DNA of 64,000 bases, from positions 62,001 to 126,000 of the forward strand of contig NZ_LQOM01000016.1 of NCBI RefSeq assembly GCF_002101595.1. Direction: 5' to 3'. Numbering within the stretch: position 1 is the first letter of the stretch; each line of letters starts with the position of its first letter. The notes beneath the pieces were generated by a model, which worked only from the letters and a program-made list of their open reading frames with translations, did not search any database and was not told where the DNA came from. The position numbers and the translations under genes are program-made. The DNA comes from Mycobacterium celatum (GTDB lineage: Bacteria; Actinomycetota; Actinomycetes; Mycobacteriales; Mycobacteriaceae). Of the stretch, positions 54,405 through 62,696 are shown piece after piece.

Positions 54405-54692
54405 ATGAGTGAGCAGGTATGGAACTTCGCCGGCATCGAAGGCGGAGCCAGTGATCTTCAGGCTGCGGTCCAGACCACCCACGGCCTGCTCGACGAGGGC
54501 AGGGGTTCGCTCACCACGCTGATGGCGGCGTGGACCGGGTCCGGTTCGGAGGCCTACCAGGTGGTGCAGACCAGATGGGATCGCACCGCAACGGAGCTGA
54601 ACGACGCGCTGCAGAACCTCGCGAACACGATCAGCGAGGCCGGCCAGGCGATGGCCCACACCGAAGGAACCGTCACCGGTCTGTTCAGCTAG
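54405..54692 (+). CDS. ESAT-6/EsxA-like WXG100 protein without an EsxB partner gene
   Basis: A 95-residue WXG100 protein strikingly close to M. tuberculosis EsxA: shared segments include WNFAGIE, SLLDEG-like [34 protein letters not shown] and TEG.VTG. The WXG turn is [12 protein letters not shown] near residue 43. It would form a helical hairpin dimer with an EsxB-type partner and be exported by an ESX (type VII) system. No EsxB, PE, PPE or ESX machinery gene lies within reach; a TACGAT -10-like element is at 54362-54367 and GGAG precedes the ATG. It is either an orphan duplicate or pairs with a partner elsewhere. Confidence 0.93.
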   Translation: MSEQVWNFAGIEGGASDLQAAVQTTHGLLDEGRGSLTTLMAAWTGSGSEAYQVVQTRWDRTATELNDALQNLANTISEAGQAMAHTEGTVTGLFS

Positions 54693-54696
54693 CCAG

Positions 54697-54749
54697 GAGT
54701 GTGCGGCCAGACGCACGTTCGGCGTCGAGTGTGCGGCCAGCCGCACGTT
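54697..54749. repeat. 30-bp tandem hairpin repeat downstream of esxA
   Basis: Two 23-bp units, starting GAGTGTGCGGCCAG, differ at one position and repeat with a 30-bp period. Each contains a hairpin, GTGCGG-CCAG-CCGCAC in the second copy. They lie between the EsxA stop and the fadE23 stop, and could serve as a bidirectional terminator or be members of a dispersed mycobacterial palindrome family. Confidence 0.7.
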
Positions 54750-54771
54750 GGTGGGTGCGGGGCACGCGAAC

Positions 54772-55980
54772 TTACTTGAGTTCGGACGAGCTCAACCCCA
54801 GCAGCCGTCGCGCCACCACCAGCTGCTGGATCTGCTGCGTGCCCTCGAAGATGTCCATGATCTTCGAATCGCGGGCCCACTTCTCCAGCAGGCTCTGCTC
54901 GGAATAGCCGGCGGTGCCGGCCAATTCGACGGCCTTACAGGTGATGTCACTGCCCACTCGGCCGGCCTTGGCCTTGGCCATCGACGCTTCTTTGGAGTTG
55001 GGGATGCTGTTGTCGGCCTGCCAGGCCGCCCGCAGCGTCAGCAGGTAGCTGGCCTCCCAGTCGGCCTCCATCCGCAAAAACTCTGCAGCCGCGGCGCTTT
55101 GGGCATGCGACGGCTTGTCGTACGAGATCTCGACGCCGGCGTTGGTCAGGATCTTGCGCAGCTCTTCCAACGCGGCGCGAGCCACCCCAACGGCCATCGC
55201 CGCCACGACCGGCCGGGTGTTGTCGAAGGTCTCCATCACCCCGGCGAACCCTTTTCCGGGCTCGATCTCCGGGTTGCCAAGGAGGTTTTCCTTAGGGATG
55301 CGCACATTGTCGAAGCGGATCACCGCAGTGTCGGAGCCCTTGATGCCGAGCTTGTTCTCCAGCCGCTCGACGGTGACGCCCGGGTGCTCGCGCGGGACGA
55401 TGAACGACTTGATCGCCGGGCGGCCCTTCGACTTGTCCAGCGTCGCCCACACAACGATGTGTGTGGCACGCGAGCCGGCGGTGACGAAGATCTTTTCGCC
55501 GTTGATCACGTACTCGTCGCCGTCCAGCTTGGCGGTGGTCGACACGGCCGCCGAGTCGGACCCGAATCCCGGCTCGGTGATGGCCATCGCCGCCCAGACC
55601 TTGCCCAGGCGTTTCAGCTGTTCGTCGGTGGCGACACCGGAGATCGCCGCGTTGCCCAGCCCTTGATAGGGCATCGAAAGCATCATCGCGGCGTCACCCC
55701 AACTGGCCTCCAACGCTTGCAGCACCGCTGCCATGTTGGCGCCGTTGCGGTTTTCGTCCTTGCTTTCGCCCGCCCGGAACGCCTCGGCTCCAGAGAGACC
55801 CAGGCCGTTGGACTCGACGGCTCCCTCGAACAGGTTGGCCAGCGTGTCGAGCTCGACGGGGTAGGCGTGCTCGTTGAGGTCGTACTTGCGTGCGATGGGC
55901 CGCATCATCTCGGCAGCGCCCTGGTGCGCCTTGTCGATGACGGCGTGCATCTTCTTGGGAAGTTCCAAATTGATTGCCAT
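54772..55980 (-). CDS. fadE23: Acyl-CoA dehydrogenase FadE23
   Basis: A 402-residue FAD acyl-CoA dehydrogenase, the expected length for FadE23. AITEPGFGSDSAAVSTTAKL near residue 145 is the flavin loop, ETFDNTRPVVAAMAVGVARA near 250 and KIMDIFEGTQQIQQLVVARR near the end are typical. Order and orientation relative to fadE24, amrS and hisN match Rv3140-Rv3137. FadE23 and FadE24 subunits may form a heteromeric dehydrogenase, as is common for paired mycobacterial FadE genes. It lies 25 bp downstream of fadE24 in the same operon. Confidence 0.92.
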   Translation of the reverse strand: MAINLELPKKMHAVIDKAHQGAAEMMRPIARKYDLNEHAYPVELDTLANLFEGAVESNGLGLSGAEAFRAGESKDENRNGANMAAVLQALEASWGDAAMMLSMPYQGLGNAAISGVATDEQLKRLGKVWAAMAITEPGFGSDSAAVSTTAKLDGDEYVINGEKIFVTAGSRATHIVVWATLDKSKGRPAIKSFIVPREHPGVTVERLENKLGIKGSDTAVIRFDNVRIPKENLLGNPEIEPGKGFAGVMETFDNTRPVVAAMAVGVARAALEELRKILTNAGVEISYDKPSHAQSAAAAEFLRMEADWEASYLLTLRAAWQADNSIPNSKEASMAKAKAGRVGSDITCKAVELAGTAGYSEQSLLEKWARDSKIMDIFEGTQQIQQLVVARRLLGLSSSELK

Positions 55981-56004
55981 GATGGTTCTTTCGGGTAGCA
56001 GGTC

Positions 56005-57387
56005 TTAGATGACGACGACGCCCTCGGCGACGCCAATGGCTCGCAGGTCGCGGTACCAGCGCTCGACCGGGTGTTCCTTGGTGTAGCCGTGGCCGCCGAG
56101 CAGCTGCACGCCGTCTAGGCCGATCTGCATGCCCTTGTCGGCGCCCAGCCGCTTGGCCAGCGCCGCTTCGCGGGTGAACGGCAGGCCTTGTTCGGCCCGC
56201 GCCGCCCCGCGCCAGGTGATCATCCGCAGGCCGTCCAGCTCGATGGCGATATTGGCGCACATGAACGCCACCGACTGCCGGTGGGCGATCGGCTCGCCGA
56301 ACGCCTCGCGCTCTTTGACATAGGGGACGACGTAGTCGAGCACCGCGTGCGAGGTGCCGACCGCCAGCGCCGCCCAGCCCAGCCGGGACAGCGCGATCGC
56401 CTCGGAATAGTCGGCGTCGCTGGCCTCATCCTCGCCAAGGCGGGCGCTCAAGGGCACCGACACCTTGTCCAACTCGACATGACCCAGCGCGGCCGCGCGA
56501 ATCCCCATGCTGGGGTCGGGCTTGACGGTCAGGCCCTGCGTCGACGACTCGACGATGAACAACGCCGGCTTGCCGTTGAGCTGCGCGCCGACAATGAACA
56601 GTTCGGCGTCGGCGGCCGCCGGGACCAAGGACTTGACGCCGTCGAGCCGGTAACCGCTTGGTGTGCGCACCGCGGTGGTCTTCAGGCTGGTCGGGTCGAA
56701 CAACGGCTGCGGCTCGGCGATCGCTACGCAGGCCTGCGGAACATTGGCGCCGGCGAATTCCTTGAGGTAGGTGGCCTGCTGGTCGGCGCTGCCCCAATGG
56801 GTCAGTGCCGCCGCCACGCCGGCGGGCGCGAGAATCGGCAGCGCCAAACCCATGTCGCCGTACGCGAGTGCCTCGGCCACCAGCACATTGGTCACGCTGG
56901 AGCGCTGTTCGGCGATGCCCTCGAAGTCTTCCGGCACATTGACGGCGGTGATGCCCAGCTCTGCCGCCTTCCCGATCAGGTCCGGGGGATAGGTGGTGGC
57001 TTGGTCGGCGTCGTGCGCGGCGGGCCGCAGCACTTCTTCGGCGAACTCTTCGACGGTTTCGACGATCAGCTTCTGGTCGTCGTCGGGCGTCAGGTCGAAG
57101 TAGTCTTTGCCGCTGGCCTTGAGCCGGGTTGGCCCGCCGCGCAGACCCTGAACTTTCTTGAACTGCCGGTTGGTAGCGCCCGCGGCGGAGAACATTGTCT
57201 TGACGCCGTAGCGCAAGGTCTTGTTCAGCGGGTCACGCAGGTGGTATTTGTCCAGGAAGTCCTGGCCGACGAGCGGGGTGAGTAGCGCCAGGCTGATGTC
57301 GATCCCGGTTCGCTTGTGTTTGTGCTCGCCGACGGCGGTCTTGCGGCCGGTTCGCTTGGGACGCCCGTTGGTGGCGGTGTTGGTCAT
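56005..57387 (-). CDS. fadE24: Acyl-CoA dehydrogenase FadE24
   Basis: A 460-residue acyl-CoA dehydrogenase with a basic N-terminal extension (RPKRTGRKTAVGEHKHKRTG) before the fold. It shows LADPEPQPLF-like flavin-loop remodelling (AIAEPQPLFDPTSLKTTAVR) and the C-terminal LGGHGYTKEHPVERWYRDLR. The catalytic base is probably altered, as in other heteromeric FadE partners, one subunit of which often lacks it. The start at 57387 follows AAGG 8 bp upstream; an in-frame ATG at 57417 is possible. The operator at 57441-57456 precedes it. It corresponds to Rv3139, in an operon with fadE23. Confidence 0.9.
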   Translation of the reverse strand: MTNTATNGRPKRTGRKTAVGEHKHKRTGIDISLALLTPLVGQDFLDKYHLRDPLNKTLRYGVKTMFSAAGATNRQFKKVQGLRGGPTRLKASGKDYFDLTPDDDQKLIVETVEEFAEEVLRPAAHDADQATTYPPDLIGKAAELGITAVNVPEDFEGIAEQRSSVTNVLVAEALAYGDMGLALPILAPAGVAAALTHWGSADQQATYLKEFAGANVPQACVAIAEPQPLFDPTSLKTTAVRTPSGYRLDGVKSLVPAAADAELFIVGAQLNGKPALFIVESSTQGLTVKPDPSMGIRAAALGHVELDKVSVPLSARLGEDEASDADYSEAIALSRLGWAALAVGTSHAVLDYVVPYVKEREAFGEPIAHRQSVAFMCANIAIELDGLRMITWRGAARAEQGLPFTREAALAKRLGADKGMQIGLDGVQLLGGHGYTKEHPVERWYRDLRAIGVAEGVVVI

Positions 57388-57440
57388 GTCAGCAGCCTTT
57401 TGATTGAGCACGGTCATTGGGCCAATGCGGTACCGCTGAT

Positions 57441-57456
57441 CTTACTCTGGAGTAAG
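57441..57456. promoter_or_regulatory. Palindromic operator ahead of fadE24
   Basis: CTTACTC-TG-GAGTAAG is a perfect inverted repeat with 7-bp arms, located between amrS and fadE24 and 24 bp upstream of the alternative fadE24 ATG (54 bp from the preferred one). It looks like a TetR-type operator; the regulator is not encoded beside it. Confidence 0.65.
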
Positions 57457-57479
57457 ATAGAAGGCGCCTGTTAAATACT

Positions 57480-58568
57480 TCACATCCCGGACAGGCTGGT
57501 CAGCAGCGGTAGCCGCCGCGGACCCCAACGCCCGACTGGGCCGTCGTACACACCGGCCACCCGGAAACCGCACTCGCGGCAGCGGCCGTCGTCGGTCAGC
57601 GCGTAATGGCGCATCGCATACCAGTCGCGCACCACGACCGCCGATCCGCACCCAGGACACGAGGTGGTTCCGCCGTCGGGGTCATGGATGTTTCCGGTGT
57701 AGACGTAGCGCAGGCCTTCTCCGAAGCCGATCCGGCGGGCCCGGATCAGCGTCGCCGGCGGCGTCGGCGGTGTGTCGGTCATCTTGTAGTCCGGGTGGAA
57801 TGCGGTGAAGTGCACCGGCACATCGACGCCCAGGTGCTCGGCGATCCATGCGCACTCCGCGGCGATTTCGGCGTCGCTGTCGTTGCGGCCGGGGATCAGC
57901 AGCGTGGTGATCTCCACCCACACGTCGGTGTCGCGGCACAGGTAGACCAAGGTGTCCAGCACGTCGTCGAGATGCCCGACGCACACCTTGCGGTAGAAGT
58001 CTTCGGTGAACGCCTTGAGGTCGACGTTGGCGGCGTCGATGTGCCGGTAGAACTCCGCGCGCGGTTCGGGACACATGTAGCCCGCCGTCACCGCAATCGA
58101 TTTGATGCCCCGCTCGTGGCAGGCGTCGGCAACATCAGCGGCGTATTCGAAGAAGATGGTCGGGTCGTTGTAGGTGAAAGCAACGCTGCGGCAACCTAAT
58201 TCGTCGGCTACGCGGGCGATGTCTGCCGGCGCGGCCCGGCTGGCCAGCGTATCGGTCTCGCGGGACTTGGAGATGTCCCAGTTCTGGCAGAACTTGCAGG
58301 CGAGGTTGCAACCCGCGGTGCCGAACGACAGCACGGCCGAGCCGGGCAGGAAGTGGTTGAGCGGCTTCTTCTCGACCGGGTCGACGCAGAACCCGCTCGA
58401 GCGACCGTAACTGGTGAGCTGAATCTGATCACCGAAGCGGCCGCGGACGAAGCACAGGCCGCGCTGGCCCTCGTGCAACTTGCAGGCCCGCGGACACACG
58501 TCGCACTGAATCCGGCCGTCGCCCAGGCGATGCCAGTACTTCGTCGGGATCGTGGACGGATCACTCAT
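57480..58568 (-). CDS. amrS: AmmeMemoRadiSam-system radical SAM enzyme (AmrS/PflA-like)
   Basis: A 362-residue radical SAM enzyme. The [4Fe-4S]/SAM motif is GTAGCNLACKFCQNWDISKS near residue 85 (CxxxCxxC). The N-terminal CDVCPRACKLHEGQRGLCFV is a second Cys cluster typical of the AmmeMemoRadiSam subgroup. The C-terminal CPGCGSAVVVRDWYAM and GRCRECGFRVAGVYDG add a zinc-ribbon-like tail. M. tuberculosis annotates its counterpart (Rv3138) as pflA, but no pyruvate formate-lyase is expected. The AMMECR1 and Memo partner proteins are not next to it. It lies between hisN and fadE24. Confidence 0.9.
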   Translation of the reverse strand: MSDPSTIPTKYWHRLGDGRIQCDVCPRACKLHEGQRGLCFVRGRFGDQIQLTSYGRSSGFCVDPVEKKPLNHFLPGSAVLSFGTAGCNLACKFCQNWDISKSRETDTLASRAAPADIARVADELGCRSVAFTYNDPTIFFEYAADVADACHERGIKSIAVTAGYMCPEPRAEFYRHIDAANVDLKAFTEDFYRKVCVGHLDDVLDTLVYLCRDTDVWVEITTLLIPGRNDSDAEIAAECAWIAEHLGVDVPVHFTAFHPDYKMTDTPPTPPATLIRARRIGFGEGLRYVYTGNIHDPDGGTTSCPGCGSAVVVRDWYAMRHYALTDDGRCRECGFRVAGVYDGPVGRWGPRRLPLLTSLSGM

Positions 58569-58588
58569 CGGTGCTCCCGACGCTCAGG

Positions 58589-59371
58589 TTACGCGCGCAG
58601 ACGGGTCAGCACCTGCTCGTGTAGTAGACCGTTGGTGGCAACCGCGGTGCCGCCGTGCGGGCCGGCCCTGCCGTCCAGGCTCGTGAACGTGCCGCCCGCC
58701 TCGCGCACCAGGACGTCGAGTGCGGCCAGATCCCACACCGACACCTCCGGCTCGGCGGCGATGTCCACGGCGCCCTCAGCCACCAGACAGTACGACCAGA
58801 AGTCGCCGTAGGCGCGCACCCGCCACACGTCGTCGGTCAGTTGGACGAAGCGGTCACGCAGCCCGAGCTGCGCCCACCCGGACAGGCTGGAAAACGACAG
58901 GCTGGCCGCGCTGATCTCGGCCACCGAGGACACCGAGATCCGCCGCGGCGCGGAGTCGCCGACCGTCGCGAACGCGCCCGCGCCGCTGGCCGCCCACCAC
59001 CGCCGTTGCAGCGCCGGTGCGCTGACGACCCCGACGCGCGGGATGCCGTCGTCGAGCAACGCGATCAGACTGGCCCACACCGGCACGCCGCGCACGAAGT
59101 TCTTGGTGCCGTCGATCGGGTCGACAACCCACTGCCGGCCGCTGAAAGTCGTTGAGCCGCCGAACTCTTCGCCGACAATGCTGTCGTCGGGACGGTCGCG
59201 GGCAAGCGCGTCGCGCACCTCTGTTTCGACGGCCCGGTCGGCGTCCGTCACCGGCGTGAGGTCCGGCTTGGTGTCGACCTGCAGATCCAGTGCGCCGAAC
59301 CGGGCCAGCGTCACCGCGTCGGCACGATCGGCCAGCGCCAGCGCCACCGCGAGATCGTCGGGGCGCGTCAT
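58589..59371 (-). CDS. hisN: Histidinol-phosphate phosphatase (inositol monophosphatase fold)
   Basis: A 260-residue Mg-dependent phosphatase. Family motifs are IVGEEFGG near residue 65, [14 protein letters not shown] near 83 (metal-binding Asp pair) and [17 protein letters not shown] near 210. The M. tuberculosis counterpart, Rv3137, was shown to dephosphorylate histidinol phosphate, the penultimate step of histidine biosynthesis. Starts at the divergent promoter with the small membrane protein; about 20 bp before amrS. Confidence 0.9.
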   Translation of the reverse strand: MTRPDDLAVALALADRADAVTLARFGALDLQVDTKPDLTPVTDADRAVETEVRDALARDRPDDSIVGEEFGGSTTFSGRQWVVDPIDGTKNFVRGVPVWASLIALLDDGIPRVGVVSAPALQRRWWAASGAGAFATVGDSAPRRISVSSVAEISAASLSFSSLSGWAQLGLRDRFVQLTDDVWRVRAYGDFWSYCLVAEGAVDIAAEPEVSVWDLAALDVLVREAGGTFTSLDGRAGPHGGTAVATNGLLHEQVLTRLRA

Positions 59372-59373
59372 GG

Positions 59374-59394
59374 TGGTAGTCCTACCATGGCCAG
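59374..59394 (+). promoter_or_regulatory. Compact divergent promoter with palindrome
   Basis: TGGTAG-TC-CTACCA (59374-59387) is a perfect palindrome. On the plus strand TACCAT (59383-59388) is a good -10 element 6 bp before the GTG at 59395, predicting a leaderless mRNA. On the minus strand hisN starts only 3 bp beyond the palindrome, so both genes are probably leaderless. Confidence 0.5.
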
Positions 59395-59724
59395 GTGGGC
59401 TGGGACATCGGTGTGCTGCTTTTGCTGATCGGGGCGGTGCTGGTGCTCCTGGCGCCCAAGTTGCGTCAGCGACGGGCCGCCGACGCGGTGAGCGGCACCC
59501 TCCTCGTGACCGGTGTCAGCCCGCGGCCCGACGCCACCGGCGAGCAGTTCGTCACGATCGCCGGGGTGATCAACGGGCCGACCGTCAACGAGCATCCCGT
59601 CTATCAGCGCATGGCCGTCAATGTCGAGGAGTGGCCGACGATGGGTCAGCTGCTGCCGGTGGTGTACTCGCAGAAGAACCCGGACAACTGGAATTTCGCG
59701 CCGTCCGAGCCGCCGGCCGGCTAG
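59395..59724 (+). CDS. Small single-span membrane protein
   Basis: A 109-residue protein with one N-terminal membrane helix ([20 protein letters not shown]) and a C-terminal beta-rich cytoplasmic or outer part ([60 protein letters not shown]). I do not recognise the family. A GTG start with a -10 element 6 bp upstream suggests leaderless translation. Its end overlaps the convergent mceG by 4 bp. Confidence 0.75.
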   Translation: MGWDIGVLLLLIGAVLVLLAPKLRQRRAADAVSGTLLVTGVSPRPDATGEQFVTIAGVINGPTVNEHPVYQRMAVNVEEWPTMGQLLPVVYSQKNPDNWNFAPSEPPAG

Positions 59725-60721
59725 CTCACCAATTGCTCGGTCCGGGTCTCCCCGAACGACTCCAGGATTGCTTCTTGCGCTTTTTCCGGCAGCAGGTGCA
59801 GGTTCTTGCGGACCCGCTCCTGGCGACGCTTGACGGCTTTGCGCTGGGGCATGCCCGGGGTCGGGGTGATCTGCGGCGGGACGCCCTCGATCTCCTCGAC
59901 GCCGCCGCCGTGGTGGCCGGCCTCCAGGTGGGCCTGCTCCTCGGCCATGGTGGCCTCGTCCTTTTCCTCGCTCATGCCGATCGGGCCGATCCGCCGGCCG
60001 TTGAGGAATTGCTTGACCACGGGCTCGTCGCTGGTCAAAAGCACCTCGCGCGGGCCGAACATGACCAGCTTGCGGCGAAACAGCATGCCCATGTTGTCGG
60101 GCACCGTGCGGGCGATGTTGATGTTGTGGGTGACAATCAGGATCGTGCAGTCCATTTGGGCGTTGATGTCGATGAGCAGCTGGGAAAGATAGGCGGTGCG
60201 TACCGGGTCCAGACCGGAGTCGGGCTCGTCGCAGAGGATGATCTGCGGGTCGAGCACCAGCGCGCGGGCCAGCCCGGCACGCTTTTCATACCGCCGGAGA
60301 TCTCCCCGGGATACTTCTTTTCATCGCCGGCCAGACCGACCAGGGCCAGCTTCTCCATGACGATGTCACGGATTTCGCTTTCCTTCTTCTTGGTGTGCTC
60401 GCGCAGCGGGAACGCGGTGTTGTCATAGAGGTTCATCGACCCGAACAGCGCGCCGTCCTGGAACATCACGCCGAACAGGGTGCGGATCTCGTTGAGCTCG
60501 CGGGCCGAGCACTCGACGATGTTGACGCCGTTGACCACGATCTTGCCGCGCTCAGGCTTCAGCAAACCGATGAGACACTTCAGGAACACCGATTTGCCGG
60601 TGCCGGACGGGCCTAACAGCACGCTGACCTCACCTTCGGGGAGCGTCAGTGAGACGTCCTCGAAAATTCGCTGGGATCGGAAGGACTTGCTCAGTCCCTC
60701 GACATCGATTGCTATGCCCAT
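59721..60721 (-). pseudogene. mceG: MceG-type ABC transporter ATPase with a one-base frameshift
   Basis: Two frames together give a 333-residue ATPase close to M. tuberculosis Mkl/MceG, which energises the Mce lipid importers. Frame one (from 60721) has Walker A LLGPSGTGKSVFLKCLIGLL, the Q-loop FQDGALFGSMNLYDNT and the signature ISGGM. Frame two (to 59721) resumes with Walker B IILCDEPDSGLDPV, the H-loop VTHNINIA and a long C-terminal tail. Restoring one A in the AAAA run (plus strand 60283-60286) rejoins them (GGMKKRAGLARALVLDPQ). A frameshift would knock out all Mce uptake, so a sequencing error is at least as likely. The ATG follows AGGAG. Confidence 0.82.
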
Positions 60722-60753
60722 GGCTCGCTTCTCCTGTGGGTGCTCCTCTCTGT

Positions 60754-60769
60754 TGTGATCTGTATCACA
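60754..60769 (-). promoter_or_regulatory. Perfect Crp-like site upstream of mceG
   Basis: TGTGA-TCTGTA-TCACA matches the Crp consensus exactly. Its centre is about 40 bp upstream of the mceG ATG. This is the clearest of three Crp-like sites in the window and suggests that cAMP controls the Mce ATPase. Confidence 0.7.
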
Positions 60770-60829
60770 GAAGAACGCGAACACGGGCCGGCGCATTCCG
60801 CAGTCGGCGGGGCCTGCAACAGCAAAGCG

Positions 60830-61960
60830 TTAACGCGCAGTGTCGGAGTCGGTGGCGACCAGCGAGTCCCGGTCCGGCCCATGCTCGTCGGCCCCGGGAC
60901 GGGCACGGCCCGCACCGAAGCCGAGCGTGGTCACCAGGTGGTGCAGCATCGCGACGAAAGTGAGGACCCACGCCGCCAGGGCGATCCAGCTTTCGTCGGC
61001 GCCGATGTATTCCACGATCGGCAGGCGGTCGGCCTTACCCAGGTAGTCGCCGCCCACCCCGTACATGCCGAGCGGGAACACCACGCTCCACAGCGGCGCC
61101 TCGTAGCGCAGCGGGATGCGATGCACCACGTGCTTCCAGATGCCGGCGCCGATCAGCGGCGGGATCAGCCAGGTTCCGAAGGCCCAGAACACCACCGACA
61201 TTCCGGCGATCAGGCCGCTGGTGGCGTCGACCATGGGCGCGTGCGCCATCTCCACGATCCGGGCGCCGGCGACCACGGTGATCGCGGTGGCGCCCATCGA
61301 CACCCACAGCGGCGGGGTGAGGTCCTCGGGTCGCAGCCCGTACAGCAGCATCCGCGCGCCGACGAAGATGCCGGCGGCGCCGTAGAGAAACACCCCGACC
61401 GACCAGCACAGCACCGCCAGCAATGCCAGTTCGCGCCGGCCGGTTTCGAGTTCGGGCTCCAGCGCGGCCGCGAGCACCGCGACCGATTCGCTGGCCACCA
61501 CCCAGATGAACCAGGTGCCGTTGGCGTGTTGCAGCACCGGCCGGTGCGTGGTGCGCAACACCGCGGCCCAGGGGACTACATAGCCCAGAACCAGCCAGGC
61601 CAGCGAACCGACCAGCAACAGCACCAACGCGATCCGGTAATGGGTGTCGACGGCCAGCCGGGTGCCGAGCACGTCGGCGCCGGCAACGAACGTGAAGGAC
61701 CCGAAGGCGCGACGTGGGTCGCGCAGGTCCGCGAAGAAGTCGGCGCGGAAAACGATGATTCGTGCCGTGGTAAGCACCACCAGGACGGCGAAGAACAAAA
61801 AGCCCAGCCACAGCAATACCACCGAAAGGGCGTACATGCCGTGGTTGTGCATCCCGATCGACACGATGCCGGTGGCCATCACCAGCGCGAAGTAGCCGGG
61901 ATGCAGCGTTCGTACCGCTTCGCGGACACCGGTTGCCCGGTCGGTCTCAGTAGGGGACAC
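60830..61960 (-). CDS. TDT/SLAC1-family transporter
   Basis: A 376-residue membrane protein with ten predicted helices of the TehA/TDT/SLAC1 type. Visible segments are LHPGYFALVMATGIVSIGMH, GYVVPWAAVLRTTHRPVLQH, NGTWFIWVVASESVAVLAAA and LYGAAGIFVGARMLLYGL. Relatives carry malate, tellurite or anions; plant SLAC1/SLAH channels pass nitrate. A GTG start inside the end of narI (14-bp overlap) is preferred; an ATG at 62032 would overlap narI by 86 bp. It follows narHJI directly, so nitrate or nitrite is a tempting substrate. Confidence 0.82.
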   Translation of the reverse strand: MSPTETDRATGVREAVRTLHPGYFALVMATGIVSIGMHNHGMYALSVVLLWLGFLFFAVLVVLTTARIIVFRADFFADLRDPRRAFGSFTFVAGADVLGTRLAVDTHYRIALVLLLVGSLAWLVLGYVVPWAAVLRTTHRPVLQHANGTWFIWVVASESVAVLAAALEPELETGRRELALLAVLCWSVGVFLYGAAGIFVGARMLLYGLRPEDLTPPLWVSMGATAITVVAGARIVEMAHAPMVDATSGLIAGMSVVFWAFGTWLIPPLIGAGIWKHVVHRIPLRYEAPLWSVVFPLGMYGVGGDYLGKADRLPIVEYIGADESWIALAAWVLTFVAMLHHLVTTLGFGAGRARPGADEHGPDRDSLVATDSDTAR

Positions 61961-62696
61961 CAATCTTTCGCCACTTCCGCCCGCCGGTGCCCGGCTCTTG
62001 GGGCTGCTTCGCGACACGGCTGCGGATGACAATATAGGGCCGCCACAAGTACCACAGCGGATAGCTCCACGCGTGCACCAGGCGGCTGAACGGCCACACG
62101 AGGAAGATCGCCCACGACGCGACGGCGTGCACCTGGTAGAGCCATGGCGCGCTGGTGATCGCCTTGACGTCCGGGTGGAAGGCGAACAGGCTGCGGAACC
62201 AAACGCCGACGGTGTTGCGGTATTCGTAGTGCGAGGTGTCCTCGATGCCGAGGGTCAGGAAAATGCCCAGCAGCACGATGATCCCGAGCAGGATCAGCGC
62301 CAGGTAGTCAACGGCGCTGGTGGTGGCACGCACGCGGGGGATGGCGGTGCGGCGAAACGTCAGTATCCCGGCCCCGATCAGGATGCCGACGGCGGCGGTC
62401 GACCCGGCGACGGCGGAGAAGTCCTGATACCAGGTCTCGGGGATGCCGAGCCAGTCGGTGAACTCTTTGGGCACCAGGATGCCCAGGATGTGCCCGACGA
62501 TCGCGGCGAACGTGGCGTAGTGAAACAGCGGCGAGCCCCATTTGAGCAGCCGCCGCTCCTGCAGCTGCGTCGAGCGGCTGGTCCAGCCGAACTGGTCGTA
62601 GCGCCAGCGCCAGATGTGCCCGACGACGAAGACGACGAGCGCGATGTAGGGCAGGATCACCCACCACCAGATGTTCCAGGTGGTCATGGTTGCCAT
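61947..62696 (-). CDS. narI: Respiratory nitrate reductase gamma subunit
   Basis: A 249-residue membrane subunit anchoring nitrate reductase to the membrane with two b hemes. Five helices are visible; likely heme His residues are in PLFHYATFAAIVGHILGILV near residue 58 and VHAVASWAIFLVWPFSRLVH near 195. It begins inside narJ (13-bp overlap) and is followed by a TDT transporter overlapping its stop. In the complex it takes electrons from quinol and passes them to NarH. Confidence 0.94.
   Translation of the reverse strand: MATMTTWNIWWWVILPYIALVVFVVGHIWRWRYDQFGWTSRSTQLQERRLLKWGSPLFHYATFAAIVGHILGILVPKEFTDWLGIPETWYQDFSAVAGSTAAVGILIGAGILTFRRTAIPRVRATTSAVDYLALILLGIIVLLGIFLTLGIEDTSHYEYRNTVGVWFRSLFAFHPDVKAITSAPWLYQVHAVASWAIFLVWPFSRLVHAWSYPLWYLWRPYIVIRSRVAKQPQEPGTGGRKWRKIGVPY

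Noticed and set aside
57480..58568. Pyruvate formate-lyase activating enzyme
   Set aside because: The second Cys cluster and zinc-ribbon tail fit the AmmeMemoRadiSam subgroup, and no formate-lyase gene is present.
60740..62029. Plus-strand open frame of 429 codons across the TDT transporter
   Set aside because: Antisense to a gene with clear membrane helices; no recognisable protein content.
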